From contig DASTGN010000006.1 in NCBI GenBank assembly GCA_035719105.1, positions 1 to 64,000 of the forward strand: DNA of 64,000 bases. The letters run 5' to 3'. This document shows, one piece after another, positions 1-8,562 of the stretch (position 1 is the stretch's first letter; each line of letters begins with the position of its first letter). The notes beneath the pieces were generated by a model, which worked only from the letters and a program-made list of their open reading frames with translations, ran no database searches and was not told the origin of the DNA. Position numbers and translations under genes: made by a program. The DNA is from UBA8389 sp035719105 (GTDB lineage Bacteria; Bacteroidota; Bacteroidia; Bacteroidales; UBA1402).

Positions 1-735
1 ATCGAACCTTTGGCTCCCTATGCGCTAAAGGGATTCATCTGGTATCAGGGTGAATCAAATGCCATGATTGAAGATGCTCGCTATGTTGAAAAAACAAAAT
101 TGTTGTTGGATGCCTGGCGTTCAACCTTCAGAAATCCGACCGCACCTTTTTACTATGTTCAAATTGCACCTTATTATTATTCCAAACGCAAGGATAAAAA
201 AATCCATACGCCCCAAATGATGGCTGAATTTTGTTCACTTCAAACCAAATGTTTGAGACTGCCCTATACCGGCCAAGCTATCGTAACTGATTTGGTGGAC
301 GATTTGACCAATATACATCCTTCCTACAAATGGGAGGTTGGTCGTCGTTTGTCTTTGTTGGCATTGAACAAGACCTACGGCAAAACCGATTTGGTTTGCT
401 CCGGCCCTCAGTTCAAATCCATGAAAGCATCGGGAAAATCGCTGGTTTTGACCTTTGACCATGTTGGAAGCGGTTTGACAGCTGGCCAACACAATACGAT
501 AACGAATGCTTTTGAAGCGTTGCCATCAGTTAAGCTTACCTGGTTTGAAGTTGCAGCAAAAGGAGATACTCTTTTCCATCCAGCAACGGCCATTATCCAA
601 AACGGCAAAGTCATCGTATCCTGTCCTGAAGTGAAGAAGCCCGCCCAAGTTCGTTTCTGCTGGAACGAAACAGCCATGCCCAACTTTTTTAATAAGGAAG
701 GATTACCAGCCGTGCCTTTTATGCGGAAATTCTAA
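1..735 (+). CDS. Sialate O-acetylesterase-like SGNH esterase, C-terminal part (5' end outside window)
   Basis: The reading frame is open from base 1, so the gene starts upstream of the window and only about 244 C-terminal residues are visible. The fragment matches the back half of the family represented in full by the gene at 5155: both have the FIWYQGE/FLWYQGE motif, a PFYYVQ/PFLFVQ strand, and the NIHP motif followed by EVGRRL, whose His is the catalytic His of SGNH esterases. The Ser-containing GQSN block would lie upstream. In xyloglucan loci such enzymes probably remove O-acetyl groups from galactose or backbone residues before glycosidases act; that role is inferred from context. The signal peptide cannot be seen. 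It runs in the same direction as the GH3 gene that follows after about 100 bases. Confidence 0.85.
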   Translation: MEPLAPYALKGFIWYQGESNAMIEDARYVEKTKLLLDAWRSTFRNPTAPFYYVQIAPYYYSKRKDKKIHTPQMMAEFCSLQTKCLRLPYTGQAIVTDLVDDLTNIHPSYKWEVGRRLSLLALNKTYGKTDLVCSGPQFKSMKASGKSLVLTFDHVGSGLTAGQHNTITNAFEALPSVKLTWFEVAAKGDTLFHPATAIIQNGKVIVSCPEVKKPAQVRFCWNETAMPNFFNKEGLPAVPFMRKF

Positions 736-774
736 TCGTAGCCATACTGCGTTGATGCTGCCTTGTTTTTAGAT

Positions 775-806
775 ACGCTACCAGATCTTTGGTCTGATGG
801 CGTTTT
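775..806 (+). terminator. Possible weak hairpin terminator after the first esterase
   Basis: Bases 775-786 can pair with 792-803 (one C-A mismatch, a few G-T pairs) around a five-base loop, followed by only a short T run. It lies between the esterase stop and the GH3 start. The tail is weak, so this may be an attenuator or chance. Confidence 0.3.
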
Positions 807-838
807 AGGAAGTGTCTTAATACCTAATTTAATACTAG

Positions 839-2965
839 ATGAAAAAATTATTTTTATTGGTTTGTACTTTCATTCCTATTTGTGTTCTTGCTCAGAACAA
901 TGATTCATTTAGAAATCCCAAATTGGAAGATGAGAAGAGGATTGACAACCTGATCTCCCAACTCACGGTTGATGAAAAAATCAACTGCCTGAGTTCTGGA
1001 TTTGAAATACCACGATTAGGAATTAGGAACAGTGGCAACAGCGAAGGATTGCACGGGCTAAGTCAGGGTGGACCCGGCTATGGTCAAAAAGTTAGAACTC
1101 CGACCACACAATTCCCTCAATCCATTGGTTTGGCACAAACCTGGGACGAAGATTTGATCAGGCAAGTTGCTGAAGAACAGGCAATGGAGGCACGCTATAT
1201 TTATCAAAGTCCAAAATACTACAAAGCTGGCTTGGTGGTTTGGGGACCTAATGCCGATTTGGGACGCGATCCTCGCTGGGGTAGGACAGAAGAATGCTTT
1301 GGAGAGGATCCTTTTCTGACTTCACAATTGGTAACCGCTTTTGTGAAAGGGATGCAAGGCGATAATCCCCGATACTGGTTGGTGGCGTCGCTCATGAAAC
1401 ATTTTCTCTCCAACAGCAATGAGAATGGACGAACATTCACATCATCCAATTACGACGATGTGCTTTTCCGGGAATATTATTCCTATCCATTTTACAAAGG
1501 AGTAACCGATGGTGGATCGCGAGCATACATGGCTGCCTACAATTCCTATAACGGAATTCCGTGTACTGTTCATCCGATGCTTAAGAATATTACCATTGAC
1601 CAATGGGGACAAAACGGAATCATTACTACCGATGGTGGTGCGTTCAGGTTGCTTGTTACCGATCATAAATATTTCAAAACCTATGCTGAAACAGCATCAG
1701 CGTGCATTCACGCTGGTATCAATATGTTTTTGGACGACTACAAACCAGCCGTTAGGGACGCTTTGAAGCAAAAGCTTATTTCTGAAAAAGATCTTGATTT
1801 GGTGATTAGGGGTAGATTCAGGGTGCTACTAAAGTTGGGTTTGCTCGACGACAACTCTCCTTACAAAACAATCGGAGTAAATGATACCATTGATCCATGG
1901 ACGAAGTCAGAGGTTCAAGCCATGGTTCGGAAAATTACAGCTAAGTCTGTTGTGCTATTGAAAAACGAACACGCTTTACTCCCGCTTGATAAACAGAAAT
2001 TGAAATCAGTTGCCTTGATTGGACCTTTTGCCAATCAAGTATTACAAGACTGGTATGCAGGGGGACTTCCTTATCAAGTATCTATTTTACAGGGACTTCG
2101 AAATGCACTTGGTGATGACGTTAAAATCACTTGGGTACGAAGCAACAAAATAGATTCGGCCTATCTTGCAGCCAAAAACAGCGATGTTGCGATCGTATGT
2201 ATCGGAAATCATCCTACAGGCAATGCGGGTTGGGAGCAAGCGCCGGTAGCCAGCGATGGCAAAGAAGCGGTTGATAGGCAATCGCTTTCACTTGAACTTG
2301 AAGACTTGGCAAAAGTGGTGTATTCGGCCAACCCAAAAACCATATTGTTGCTTACAAGTAGTTTTCCCTTTACCATCAATTGGTCGCAGGAACATTTGCC
2401 GGCAATTCTGCAAGTTGCCCACGGTAGTCAGGAAATGGGTAATGGCGTGGCAGATGTGTTGTTCGGCAATTTGAATCCTGCAGGACGGTTGGTTCAGACA
2501 TGGCCACGCTCCATGGAAGATTTGCCTCCCATGTTGGATTATGACATCCGTCATGGTAGAACCTATATGTATAGTCAAAAAACTCCGCTCTATCCTTTTG
2601 GTTTTGGTTTGAGCTATACCACTTTCCGCTATTCTAATATTCAATTGAACCTGCCATCGATTGATCAGAAAGGGAAAATAACCGTGTCCATGGATGTAAA
2701 CAATACGGGTAAAATGGATGGTGAGGAAGTCATTCAGCTATATATAAAAGGTGTCGATGGTATACAACGGTTGAAAGGTTTTAAGCGTGTCAATATCGCT
2801 AAAGGAGAAAGTCAGAACGTGAAAATTGAATTAAAAGGTGATGATTTGGCTACTTGGGATGCTATTTCCAATAAATTTAAAATCAAACCCGGTGTAGTGG
2901 AATTGCTGGTTGGGGCTTCGTCTTCTGATATCCGTTTGAGAACCAAGCTAAAATTGGTAAGCTAA
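839..2965 (+). CDS. GH3 beta-glucosidase/beta-xylosidase-type glycosidase, periplasmic
   Basis: This is a 708-residue protein with a type I signal peptide ending in VLAQ near residue 20. The GH3 N-terminal TIM barrel covers about residues 40-330, the alpha/beta-sandwich GH3 C-terminal domain about 385-590, and a fibronectin-III-like tail about 625-700. The barrel shows WGPNADLGRDPRWGR, the KHF motif, and the predicted nucleophile Asp265 in ITTDGGA; most GH3 enzymes have SDW or SDC there. The family removes non-reducing terminal beta-linked glucose or xylose. In this locus it would finish degradation of the glucan backbone or of xylosyl ends. There is no T9SS tail, so it is probably periplasmic. 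It is a second GH3 besides the one at 53771, and the two differ clearly in sequence. Confidence 0.9.
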   Translation: MKKLFLLVCTFIPICVLAQNNDSFRNPKLEDEKRIDNLISQLTVDEKINCLSSGFEIPRLGIRNSGNSEGLHGLSQGGPGYGQKVRTPTTQFPQSIGLAQTWDEDLIRQVAEEQAMEARYIYQSPKYYKAGLVVWGPNADLGRDPRWGRTEECFGEDPFLTSQLVTAFVKGMQGDNPRYWLVASLMKHFLSNSNENGRTFTSSNYDDVLFREYYSYPFYKGVTDGGSRAYMAAYNSYNGIPCTVHPMLKNITIDQWGQNGIITTDGGAFRLLVTDHKYFKTYAETASACIHAGINMFLDDYKPAVRDALKQKLISEKDLDLVIRGRFRVLLKLGLLDDNSPYKTIGVNDTIDPWTKSEVQAMVRKITAKSVVLLKNEHALLPLDKQKLKSVALIGPFANQVLQDWYAGGLPYQVSILQGLRNALGDDVKITWVRSNKIDSAYLAAKNSDVAIVCIGNHPTGNAGWEQAPVASDGKEAVDRQSLSLELEDLAKVVYSANPKTILLLTSSFPFTINWSQEHLPAILQVAHGSQEMGNGVADVLFGNLNPAGRLVQTWPRSMEDLPPMLDYDIRHGRTYMYSQKTPLYPFGFGLSYTTFRYSNIQLNLPSIDQKGKITVSMDVNNTGKMDGEEVIQLYIKGVDGIQRLKGFKRVNIAKGESQNVKIELKGDDLATWDAISNKFKIKPGVVELLVGASSSDIRLRTKLKLVS

Positions 2966-3073
2966 CCCTTATTTCGCAACATCTTCAACAGCAAAAACTC
3001 GTTTTTTTGTTGATGCGACATAAGGTGCCCATACCTATTACATAACTGTACCAAGGGATTGCTTTTGTCTATC

Positions 3074-3081
3074 TACTTTTG
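3074..3081 (+). promoter_or_regulatory. Candidate Bacteroidota -7 box (TAnnTTTG) upstream of GH97
   Basis: TACTTTTG matches the TAnnTTTG consensus and lies about 70 bases before the GH97 start in the 186-base GH3-GH97 gap. No clear TTTG -33 element sits at the expected distance. In AT-rich DNA this motif also occurs by chance. Nothing else was recognised in this gap. Confidence 0.35.
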
Positions 3082-3151
3082 TTTCAGAATTTAAATACCT
3101 CATTAATCAAAATCGGGTATGGCAATAATCTGGAACATTAATATATAGATA

Positions 3152-5149
3152 ATGAAAAAAAGCACTTTTTATTTAACCTCACTTTTTATTTTTTCCTTAG
3201 CAACAAATTGTCTTTTTGCGACAAAACCCCCAAAATACATCCTCACATCACCGGACAAAAAAAATGTGATTCAATTGGAGTTGGGTGCCGGTTTGCAATG
3301 GTCAGTTATCAATGTAGGTGATACGCTGTTGGCTCCTTCAGCCATTTCCCTAACCTTAATAGATGGCACCGTGCTGGGCAATAATCCATGCATTGAATCC
3401 ATCCAAAAGGAAACTGTAAAAAGGAACCTTTCGGTTATAAATTACCGTAAAAAGGAAGTTGAGGACAATTTTAATCAGTTGACCATCCAATTTAAAGGTG
3501 ATTATGGTGTCATTTTCAGGGCATACAACGATGGAGCAGCTTATCGATTCTTCTCCACCAAGAAAGACGGTATAACCATTTCAAATGAACAGGCCAACTT
3601 TAATTTTAAAGCCGACCACAAGGCTTGGATACCTTACGTACGAGACACCCGAGAGAGCGATAAATTTCAAACGCCCTTTGAGATTATCTACGATCAGATA
3701 AATATTTCGCAATTCCGCGCCGATTCGCTGGCCATTCTTCCATTATTAATTGATTTGGGAAACCAAAAGAAAGCCTTATTGATGGAAACAGACCTGGAGG
3801 ATTACCCCGGCATGTACCTAAACCTCAATAGTCAAACCAAAAAGGGCTTTACTGGTGTTTTTCCAAAATATCCCCTGAATGAAAGAGCTGGAGGATTTGA
3901 AACTTTAAATTACTGTGTAATCAAACGAGCCGATTTTATAGCTAAAACGACGAATTCGCGGGTTTTTCCATGGCGTATTGTTTTTCTCAGCAATAACGAC
4001 AAGGAATTGGCTGATAATGATATGGTACAACGTTTGGCCGCTCCATCTAGAATTGCCGATGTTTCGTGGATTAAACCCGGGAAAGTAGCATGGGACTGGT
4101 GGAACAACTGGAATATTTCGCACGTCGATTTCAGAGCTGGAATTAATACGCCCACCTATCAATATTACATCGATTTTGCTTCGGAGTATGGGGTGGAATA
4201 CGTGGTACTTGACGAGGGTTGGTACCTGAAACACGATATTCTGACTTCGTCGGATGAAATTGACCTGAAGGCAATACTCGACTATGCCAAAAGTAAAAAG
4301 GTAGAAATTATTCTTTGGTCTACCTGGCACGATTTGGATGTGGTAAAGGAAAAAGCATTTGCAAAATATGCTGCCATGGGTGTGAAAGGGTTTAAAGTAG
4401 ACTTTTTTGATCGTGACGATCAAAAAACAATGCGTTCATGCTACGACTTGGCAGCATTGGCAGCACAGTATGAGATGCTGCTCGACTATCATGGAATGAA
4501 ACCTTCGGGCATTCAAAAAACATGGCCTAACGTGCTGAATATAGAAGGTGTAAAAGGCTTGGAAAATGTGAAATGGGCTCGAGATAATATGCCACCTTAC
4601 GACGTAACTCTACCATTTATCCGAATGATGTCAGGCCCCATGGATTATACGCCTGGCGCGATGAGGAACGTTACACGAGATAATTTTCATCCATCCAACT
4701 CCATGCCAATGAGTCAGGGAACCCGAGTGCATCAAATGGCGATGTATATTGTGTTTGAAGCTGCATTGCAGATGTTGTGCGATAGCCCTACCGCTTATCG
4801 CAAAGAAGCTGAATGCACCCGTTTCATAGCTAAAATTCCTACCGTTACTGACCGTACTGTTGTGCTCGATGCAAAAGTTTCAGAATACATTGCAACGGCT
4901 CGTTGTAAAAATGATAATTGGTACATTGGCGCTATGACCAATTGGGATGCCCGAACGTTGACTGTCGATTTGTCCTTTCTACCTGATGGTAAATATAAAG
5001 CCGAGATATTTAGCGATGGTATCAATGCCGACCGCGATGCCACCGATTACAAACGAGAGGAAAGGATTCTAACCAAAGAAAGCAGGCTGGTGATTCATCT
5101 GGCATCGGCTGGTGGTTGGGCAGCCAGATTCGAAAAACTACAAGATTAA
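3152..5149 (+). CDS. GH97 alpha-glycosidase of the retaining (alpha-galactosidase-like) type
   Basis: The protein has 665 residues and an N-terminal signal peptide (about residues 1-24). The GH97 layout is clear: an N-terminal beta-sandwich to about residue 290, a TIM barrel, and a small C-terminal beta domain. Asp417 in the KVDFFDRDDQ motif sits where retaining GH97 enzymes carry their nucleophile, and Glu465 in LNIEGVKG is the expected acid/base. Inverting SusB-type GH97 alpha-glucosidases use Glu residues instead. An alpha-galactosidase-like activity, or the stereochemically related beta-L-arabinopyranosidase activity, is therefore more likely than alpha-glucosidase. Ordinary xyloglucan has no alpha-galactose, so its substrate here is an open question. 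The esterase that follows starts 5 bases after this stop, so the two are probably co-transcribed. Confidence 0.9.
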   Translation: MKKSTFYLTSLFIFSLATNCLFATKPPKYILTSPDKKNVIQLELGAGLQWSVINVGDTLLAPSAISLTLIDGTVLGNNPCIESIQKETVKRNLSVINYRKKEVEDNFNQLTIQFKGDYGVIFRAYNDGAAYRFFSTKKDGITISNEQANFNFKADHKAWIPYVRDTRESDKFQTPFEIIYDQINISQFRADSLAILPLLIDLGNQKKALLMETDLEDYPGMYLNLNSQTKKGFTGVFPKYPLNERAGGFETLNYCVIKRADFIAKTTNSRVFPWRIVFLSNNDKELADNDMVQRLAAPSRIADVSWIKPGKVAWDWWNNWNISHVDFRAGINTPTYQYYIDFASEYGVEYVVLDEGWYLKHDILTSSDEIDLKAILDYAKSKKVEIILWSTWHDLDVVKEKAFAKYAAMGVKGFKVDFFDRDDQKTMRSCYDLAALAAQYEMLLDYHGMKPSGIQKTWPNVLNIEGVKGLENVKWARDNMPPYDVTLPFIRMMSGPMDYTPGAMRNVTRDNFHPSNSMPMSQGTRVHQMAMYIVFEAALQMLCDSPTAYRKEAECTRFIAKIPTVTDRTVVLDAKVSEYIATARCKNDNWYIGAMTNWDARTLTVDLSFLPDGKYKAEIFSDGINADRDATDYKREERILTKESRLVIHLASAGGWAARFEKLQD

Positions 5150-5154
5150 AATCC

Positions 5155-7098
5155 ATGAGAAGAATTCTTATTAGCATTGTTTCTTTTTTATTATTTGCAA
5201 TGCTGGCTTCAGCACAAATATCAGTTCCAAAAGTTTTTGGCGACAGTATGGTTATGCAGCGCGGCTTGCGCATTCCTGTTTGGGGAAAAGGTGTTCCAGG
5301 TACATCCATCGTAGCTCAATTAGGGAATGCTGTAGTCAAAACAAAAGCTGACAAAGATGGAAAATGGATGGTCCATTTCCCAAAACTAAAAGCAGGAGGT
5401 CCCTATTCTCTCACCATAGTTGAAGTTGGTAAGCCTAAGACTAAAATCGAATTCAACGAAATTCTAATTGGCGATGTTTGGTTGGCCTCTGGTCAATCGA
5501 ATATGGATATGCAAGTGCAACAGATCCAGGATGCTAAGAACGAGATTGCAAAAGCGAATTATCCACAGATACGCTTTATTATTGTCGGGCAGGGGGTTAA
5601 ATTAACGCCTCAAGACGATCTGATTTCAGGCAAATGGAAGGTTTGCAATCCAACGAATGCGAAGGATTTTTCCGCTGTGGCATACTTTTTTGCACGAAAG
5701 ATCCATTTCGATCAGAATGTGCCAATCGGAATTGTTCAACCTTCCCAAGGAGGCACGCCGGTAGAAGCATGGACGAGCCGCGAAAAGTTGCTCTCATCGC
5801 CCATTACAAGGGTAAAGGTACATAGCGTCGATACGCTCACTACCATGCATTTTGTGAAAGACAGTTTGAGTTGGGTTCGTTTGTGGGGCATTGTATATAA
5901 TCCTCAAAACAGCCTGATAGAAAAGTCAATTTCGTCAACAAACTACGATGATTCCACTTGGCCAAAAGTTGAAATGCCAAGGCTGATTAAGGATTTTGGA
6001 ATTGGAACATACGAAGGAATGGTTTGGATGCGAAAGAAGATTTTGGTGCCCGAATCTTTTTTTGGAAAAGATTTAACTCTGAATATTGGGCATCCCGAAA
6101 TGAACTATTCACTTTATTTCAATGGCGTTGAAATTTGTAAGATTGTTTGGAACAGTAATAAGAGCCATACCTATAGCATCCCGGCGGAGATTGTGAAAAG
6201 GGGAGAGAACGTTCTTGCACTCCGAGTCACCATGATGTGGAACGGTGGCGGAATTAATCCACCCGCAGAAGATCTTTTTTTAGCTGATGGAATTTCAAAA
6301 ATATCCTTAGCTGGGACGTGGCTGTATCAAAAAAATTTAGAACCAGCCTTTCCCAAAATCTTTAATTATCAATATTATCCAACGGTACTTTTCAATGCAA
6401 TGATTCATCCGCTAATTCCGTTCGGAATCAAAGGATTTCTTTGGTATCAGGGAGAAGCAAACGATTCCGTAGCGTATTATTATCGAAAAATGTTCCCGAT
6501 GATGATTTCAGATTGGAGAAAACGTTGGGGGCAAGGAAACCTGCCATTCTTATTTGTACAGTTGACAAATTACAAAAAAGTACAACCCAAACCTGTTGAA
6601 AGTGAGTGGGCAGAATTGCGAGAAGCACAAGCGATGACTCTTTCTCAACCGAATACCGGTATGGCATGCATCATTGATATTGGTGATGCGGAAAACATCC
6701 ATCCGACCAACAAACAAGAAGTTGGTCGCAGACTAGCCTTGGCAGCCAACAAGTTGGTTTATAAACAAAAAATTCTGGCGAGCGGCCCCATGTTTAAAAA
6801 TTATAAGATTGACGGTAGCAAGATTCTTATTGAGTTTTCGAATCTTGGAAACAGTTTGAAGACCTCCGATGGAAAAGACGTTTTAGGCTTTGCAATAGCT
6901 GGTGAGGACAAAAAATTTTATTGGGCAAAAGCCAAAATAGAAGGAGAACGTGTGGTGGTTTATTCAGAAAAAGTCATAAAACCGGTTGCGATTCGGTATG
7001 CATGGGCAGATAATCCAGTGTGCAACCTCATCAATTCAGACGGTTTGCCTGCTGTACCCTTTAGAACGGATCAATGGAAAGGAATTACACAGAAATAA
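5155..7098 (+). CDS. Sialate O-acetylesterase-like SGNH carbohydrate esterase with inserted beta-sandwich
   Basis: The protein has 647 residues from ATG 5155, which opens a good signal peptide (MRRILIS...ASAQ). An in-frame TTG at 5116 would add 13 residues inside the preceding gene and spoil the signal peptide. The catalytic Ser115 lies in ASGQSNMD, and the His of the charge relay is His516 in NIHPTNKQEVGRR. Between the two catalytic halves (about residues 235-390) is a GH2-like jelly-roll insertion, common in this family. Despite the family name, sialic acid is unlikely to be the substrate: deacetylation of acetylated xyloglucan side chains is the contextual inference. The C-terminal half is homologous to the truncated gene at the window start, so the locus holds two such esterases. 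Confidence 0.88.
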   Translation: MRRILISIVSFLLFAMLASAQISVPKVFGDSMVMQRGLRIPVWGKGVPGTSIVAQLGNAVVKTKADKDGKWMVHFPKLKAGGPYSLTIVEVGKPKTKIEFNEILIGDVWLASGQSNMDMQVQQIQDAKNEIAKANYPQIRFIIVGQGVKLTPQDDLISGKWKVCNPTNAKDFSAVAYFFARKIHFDQNVPIGIVQPSQGGTPVEAWTSREKLLSSPITRVKVHSVDTLTTMHFVKDSLSWVRLWGIVYNPQNSLIEKSISSTNYDDSTWPKVEMPRLIKDFGIGTYEGMVWMRKKILVPESFFGKDLTLNIGHPEMNYSLYFNGVEICKIVWNSNKSHTYSIPAEIVKRGENVLALRVTMMWNGGGINPPAEDLFLADGISKISLAGTWLYQKNLEPAFPKIFNYQYYPTVLFNAMIHPLIPFGIKGFLWYQGEANDSVAYYYRKMFPMMISDWRKRWGQGNLPFLFVQLTNYKKVQPKPVESEWAELREAQAMTLSQPNTGMACIIDIGDAENIHPTNKQEVGRRLALAANKLVYKQKILASGPMFKNYKIDGSKILIEFSNLGNSLKTSDGKDVLGFAIAGEDKKFYWAKAKIEGERVVVYSEKVIKPVAIRYAWADNPVCNLINSDGLPAVPFRTDQWKGITQK

Positions 7099-7136
7099 AA
7101 TTTGTTCAGTAAATACAACTTTATATCAAATACGAT

Positions 7137-8552
7137 ATGGATCATAAAATCTCAATTCGACTCCCTTTGAATAACCGATGCTTCCTTTTTGTCTTTATTT
7201 TATGCGGGCTTTTAATGTCTGAAACCTTGAAAGCTGAGCTTCCAACGGCAAAGCAGCTTGCAAGCAAAATGAAAGTCGGTTGGAATTTGGGAAACACCCT
7301 TGAATGCCCATGGGGCGAAACAGGATGGGGCGGTGCTTATACTACCCAGAAGCTAATTGATTCAGTAAAAATGGCTGGTTTCAATACGGTTCGCTTACCA
7401 ATTGCTTGGTATTCACATTCCGATACGGTGAAAAATATCATTCAAGATGCCTGGTTGTCTCGTGTCAGGGAAATTGTCAATTATTGTATTAAAGACAGCA
7501 TGTATGTGGTGATTAATACTCATTGGGATAGTGGTTGGTTGGAGAATCACATCAACGTGATTGACTCCGCAAGAGTGAATGCGCGTCAAAAAGCTTATTG
7601 GACACAAATAGCCAACTATTTTAAATATTATGGAGATCATTTGCTGTTTGCCAGTGCTAACGAACCCGATGCAAAAGATGCTACAGGAATGGCCGTATTG
7701 CTTTCTTACCACCAAACATTCGTAGATGCCGTTAGAAGCACAGGCGCAAATAATACGACGCGTACCTTGGTTGTTCAAGCTCCTCAAACCAATATTGACT
7801 TGGCTTATAGTCTAATGAACAAATTGCCCATTGACCCAACACCAGATCGATTAATGGTTGAAGTACATTATTACACTCCGCCTCAATTTTGTATCATTTC
7901 GACCGATGTTTCCTGGGGTAAAATGTTTTATTATTGGGGGAAGGATTATCATTCGAAAATTGATGACCCCATACGCAATGCAAACTTTGGTGAAGAAGCC
8001 GATGTGGAAAAGTATTTGAATAAAATGAAAACCAAATTTGTTGATAATGGTATTCCCGTAATTTTGGGTGAATATGCCGCAATCAAAAGAAAGTTGACAG
8101 ACGCCCGGTCTGAGCAGGCGCTTCATGAAGCATCCTATTATTATTTCTACAAATACGTTACCAAATCAATGATTAGCAAAGGAATCATTCCATACTGTTG
8201 GGATGCCAATATGGGATTGTTTAACCGAACCACTGGTAAAGTGTTGGATCCTGCCCTACGAAATGCCATCATGCAGGGCGCACAAGAAGCTCAAGCAACA
8301 GCGATTTCTGAAATTGAAGACAAAAAAATGAGTGTTTATCCCAATCCATTTTATTCCACTTTTACACTGAATGTCGACCATAACGAAGACGTCAAACGAG
8401 TTGAAATTGTTGATTTGTTAGGTAATCAGGTTGAATGTTCGAATGCTCAATCAGGACAAATGTCTTTTGGGGAGGATCTGAAATCGGGAGTCTATATTGT
8501 TCAGATTGAGGGTGATAATTGGTCTGAAACGACTAAGGTGATAAAAAGATAA
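7137..8552 (+). CDS. GH5 endo-beta-1,4-glucanase/xyloglucanase with T9SS sorting domain
   Basis: The protein has 471 residues: a signal peptide (about 1-33), a GH5 catalytic domain (about 40-385) and a C-terminal type A T9SS sorting domain (about 395-471, with YPNPF and GVYIVQ). The barrel opens with the KVGWNLGNTLE motif, typical of subfamily 4 (GH5_4), which contains many endoxyloglucanases. Predicted catalytic residues are acid/base Glu176 in ASANEPD and nucleophile Glu312 in ILGEYAA. The sorting domain predicts export through the outer membrane and attachment to the cell surface, suited to the first cut of a polymer. It lies 38 bases after the esterase and 10 bases before the GH42 gene, so it probably shares their transcript. 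Subfamily and substrate are inferred. Confidence 0.92.
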   Translation: MDHKISIRLPLNNRCFLFVFILCGLLMSETLKAELPTAKQLASKMKVGWNLGNTLECPWGETGWGGAYTTQKLIDSVKMAGFNTVRLPIAWYSHSDTVKNIIQDAWLSRVREIVNYCIKDSMYVVINTHWDSGWLENHINVIDSARVNARQKAYWTQIANYFKYYGDHLLFASANEPDAKDATGMAVLLSYHQTFVDAVRSTGANNTTRTLVVQAPQTNIDLAYSLMNKLPIDPTPDRLMVEVHYYTPPQFCIISTDVSWGKMFYYWGKDYHSKIDDPIRNANFGEEADVEKYLNKMKTKFVDNGIPVILGEYAAIKRKLTDARSEQALHEASYYYFYKYVTKSMISKGIIPYCWDANMGLFNRTTGKVLDPALRNAIMQGAQEAQATAISEIEDKKMSVYPNPFYSTFTLNVDHNEDVKRVEIVDLLGNQVECSNAQSGQMSFGEDLKSGVYIVQIEGDNWSETTKVIKR

Positions 8553-8562
8553 GTGGGAAAAA

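Noticed and set aside
2980..3030. Hairpin-like A/T-rich repeat after the first GH3 gene
   Set aside because: Pairing is imperfect and interrupted; not enough to call a terminator.
3905..4423. 172-codon antisense frame within GH97
   Set aside because: Covers the GH97 catalytic barrel on the other strand and has no family features.
5155..7098. Sialic acid metabolism suggested by the sialate O-acetylesterase family name
   Set aside because: No sialidase, sialic acid lyase or epimerase gene is present; the context is plant glucan degradation, so the family name is only a label.
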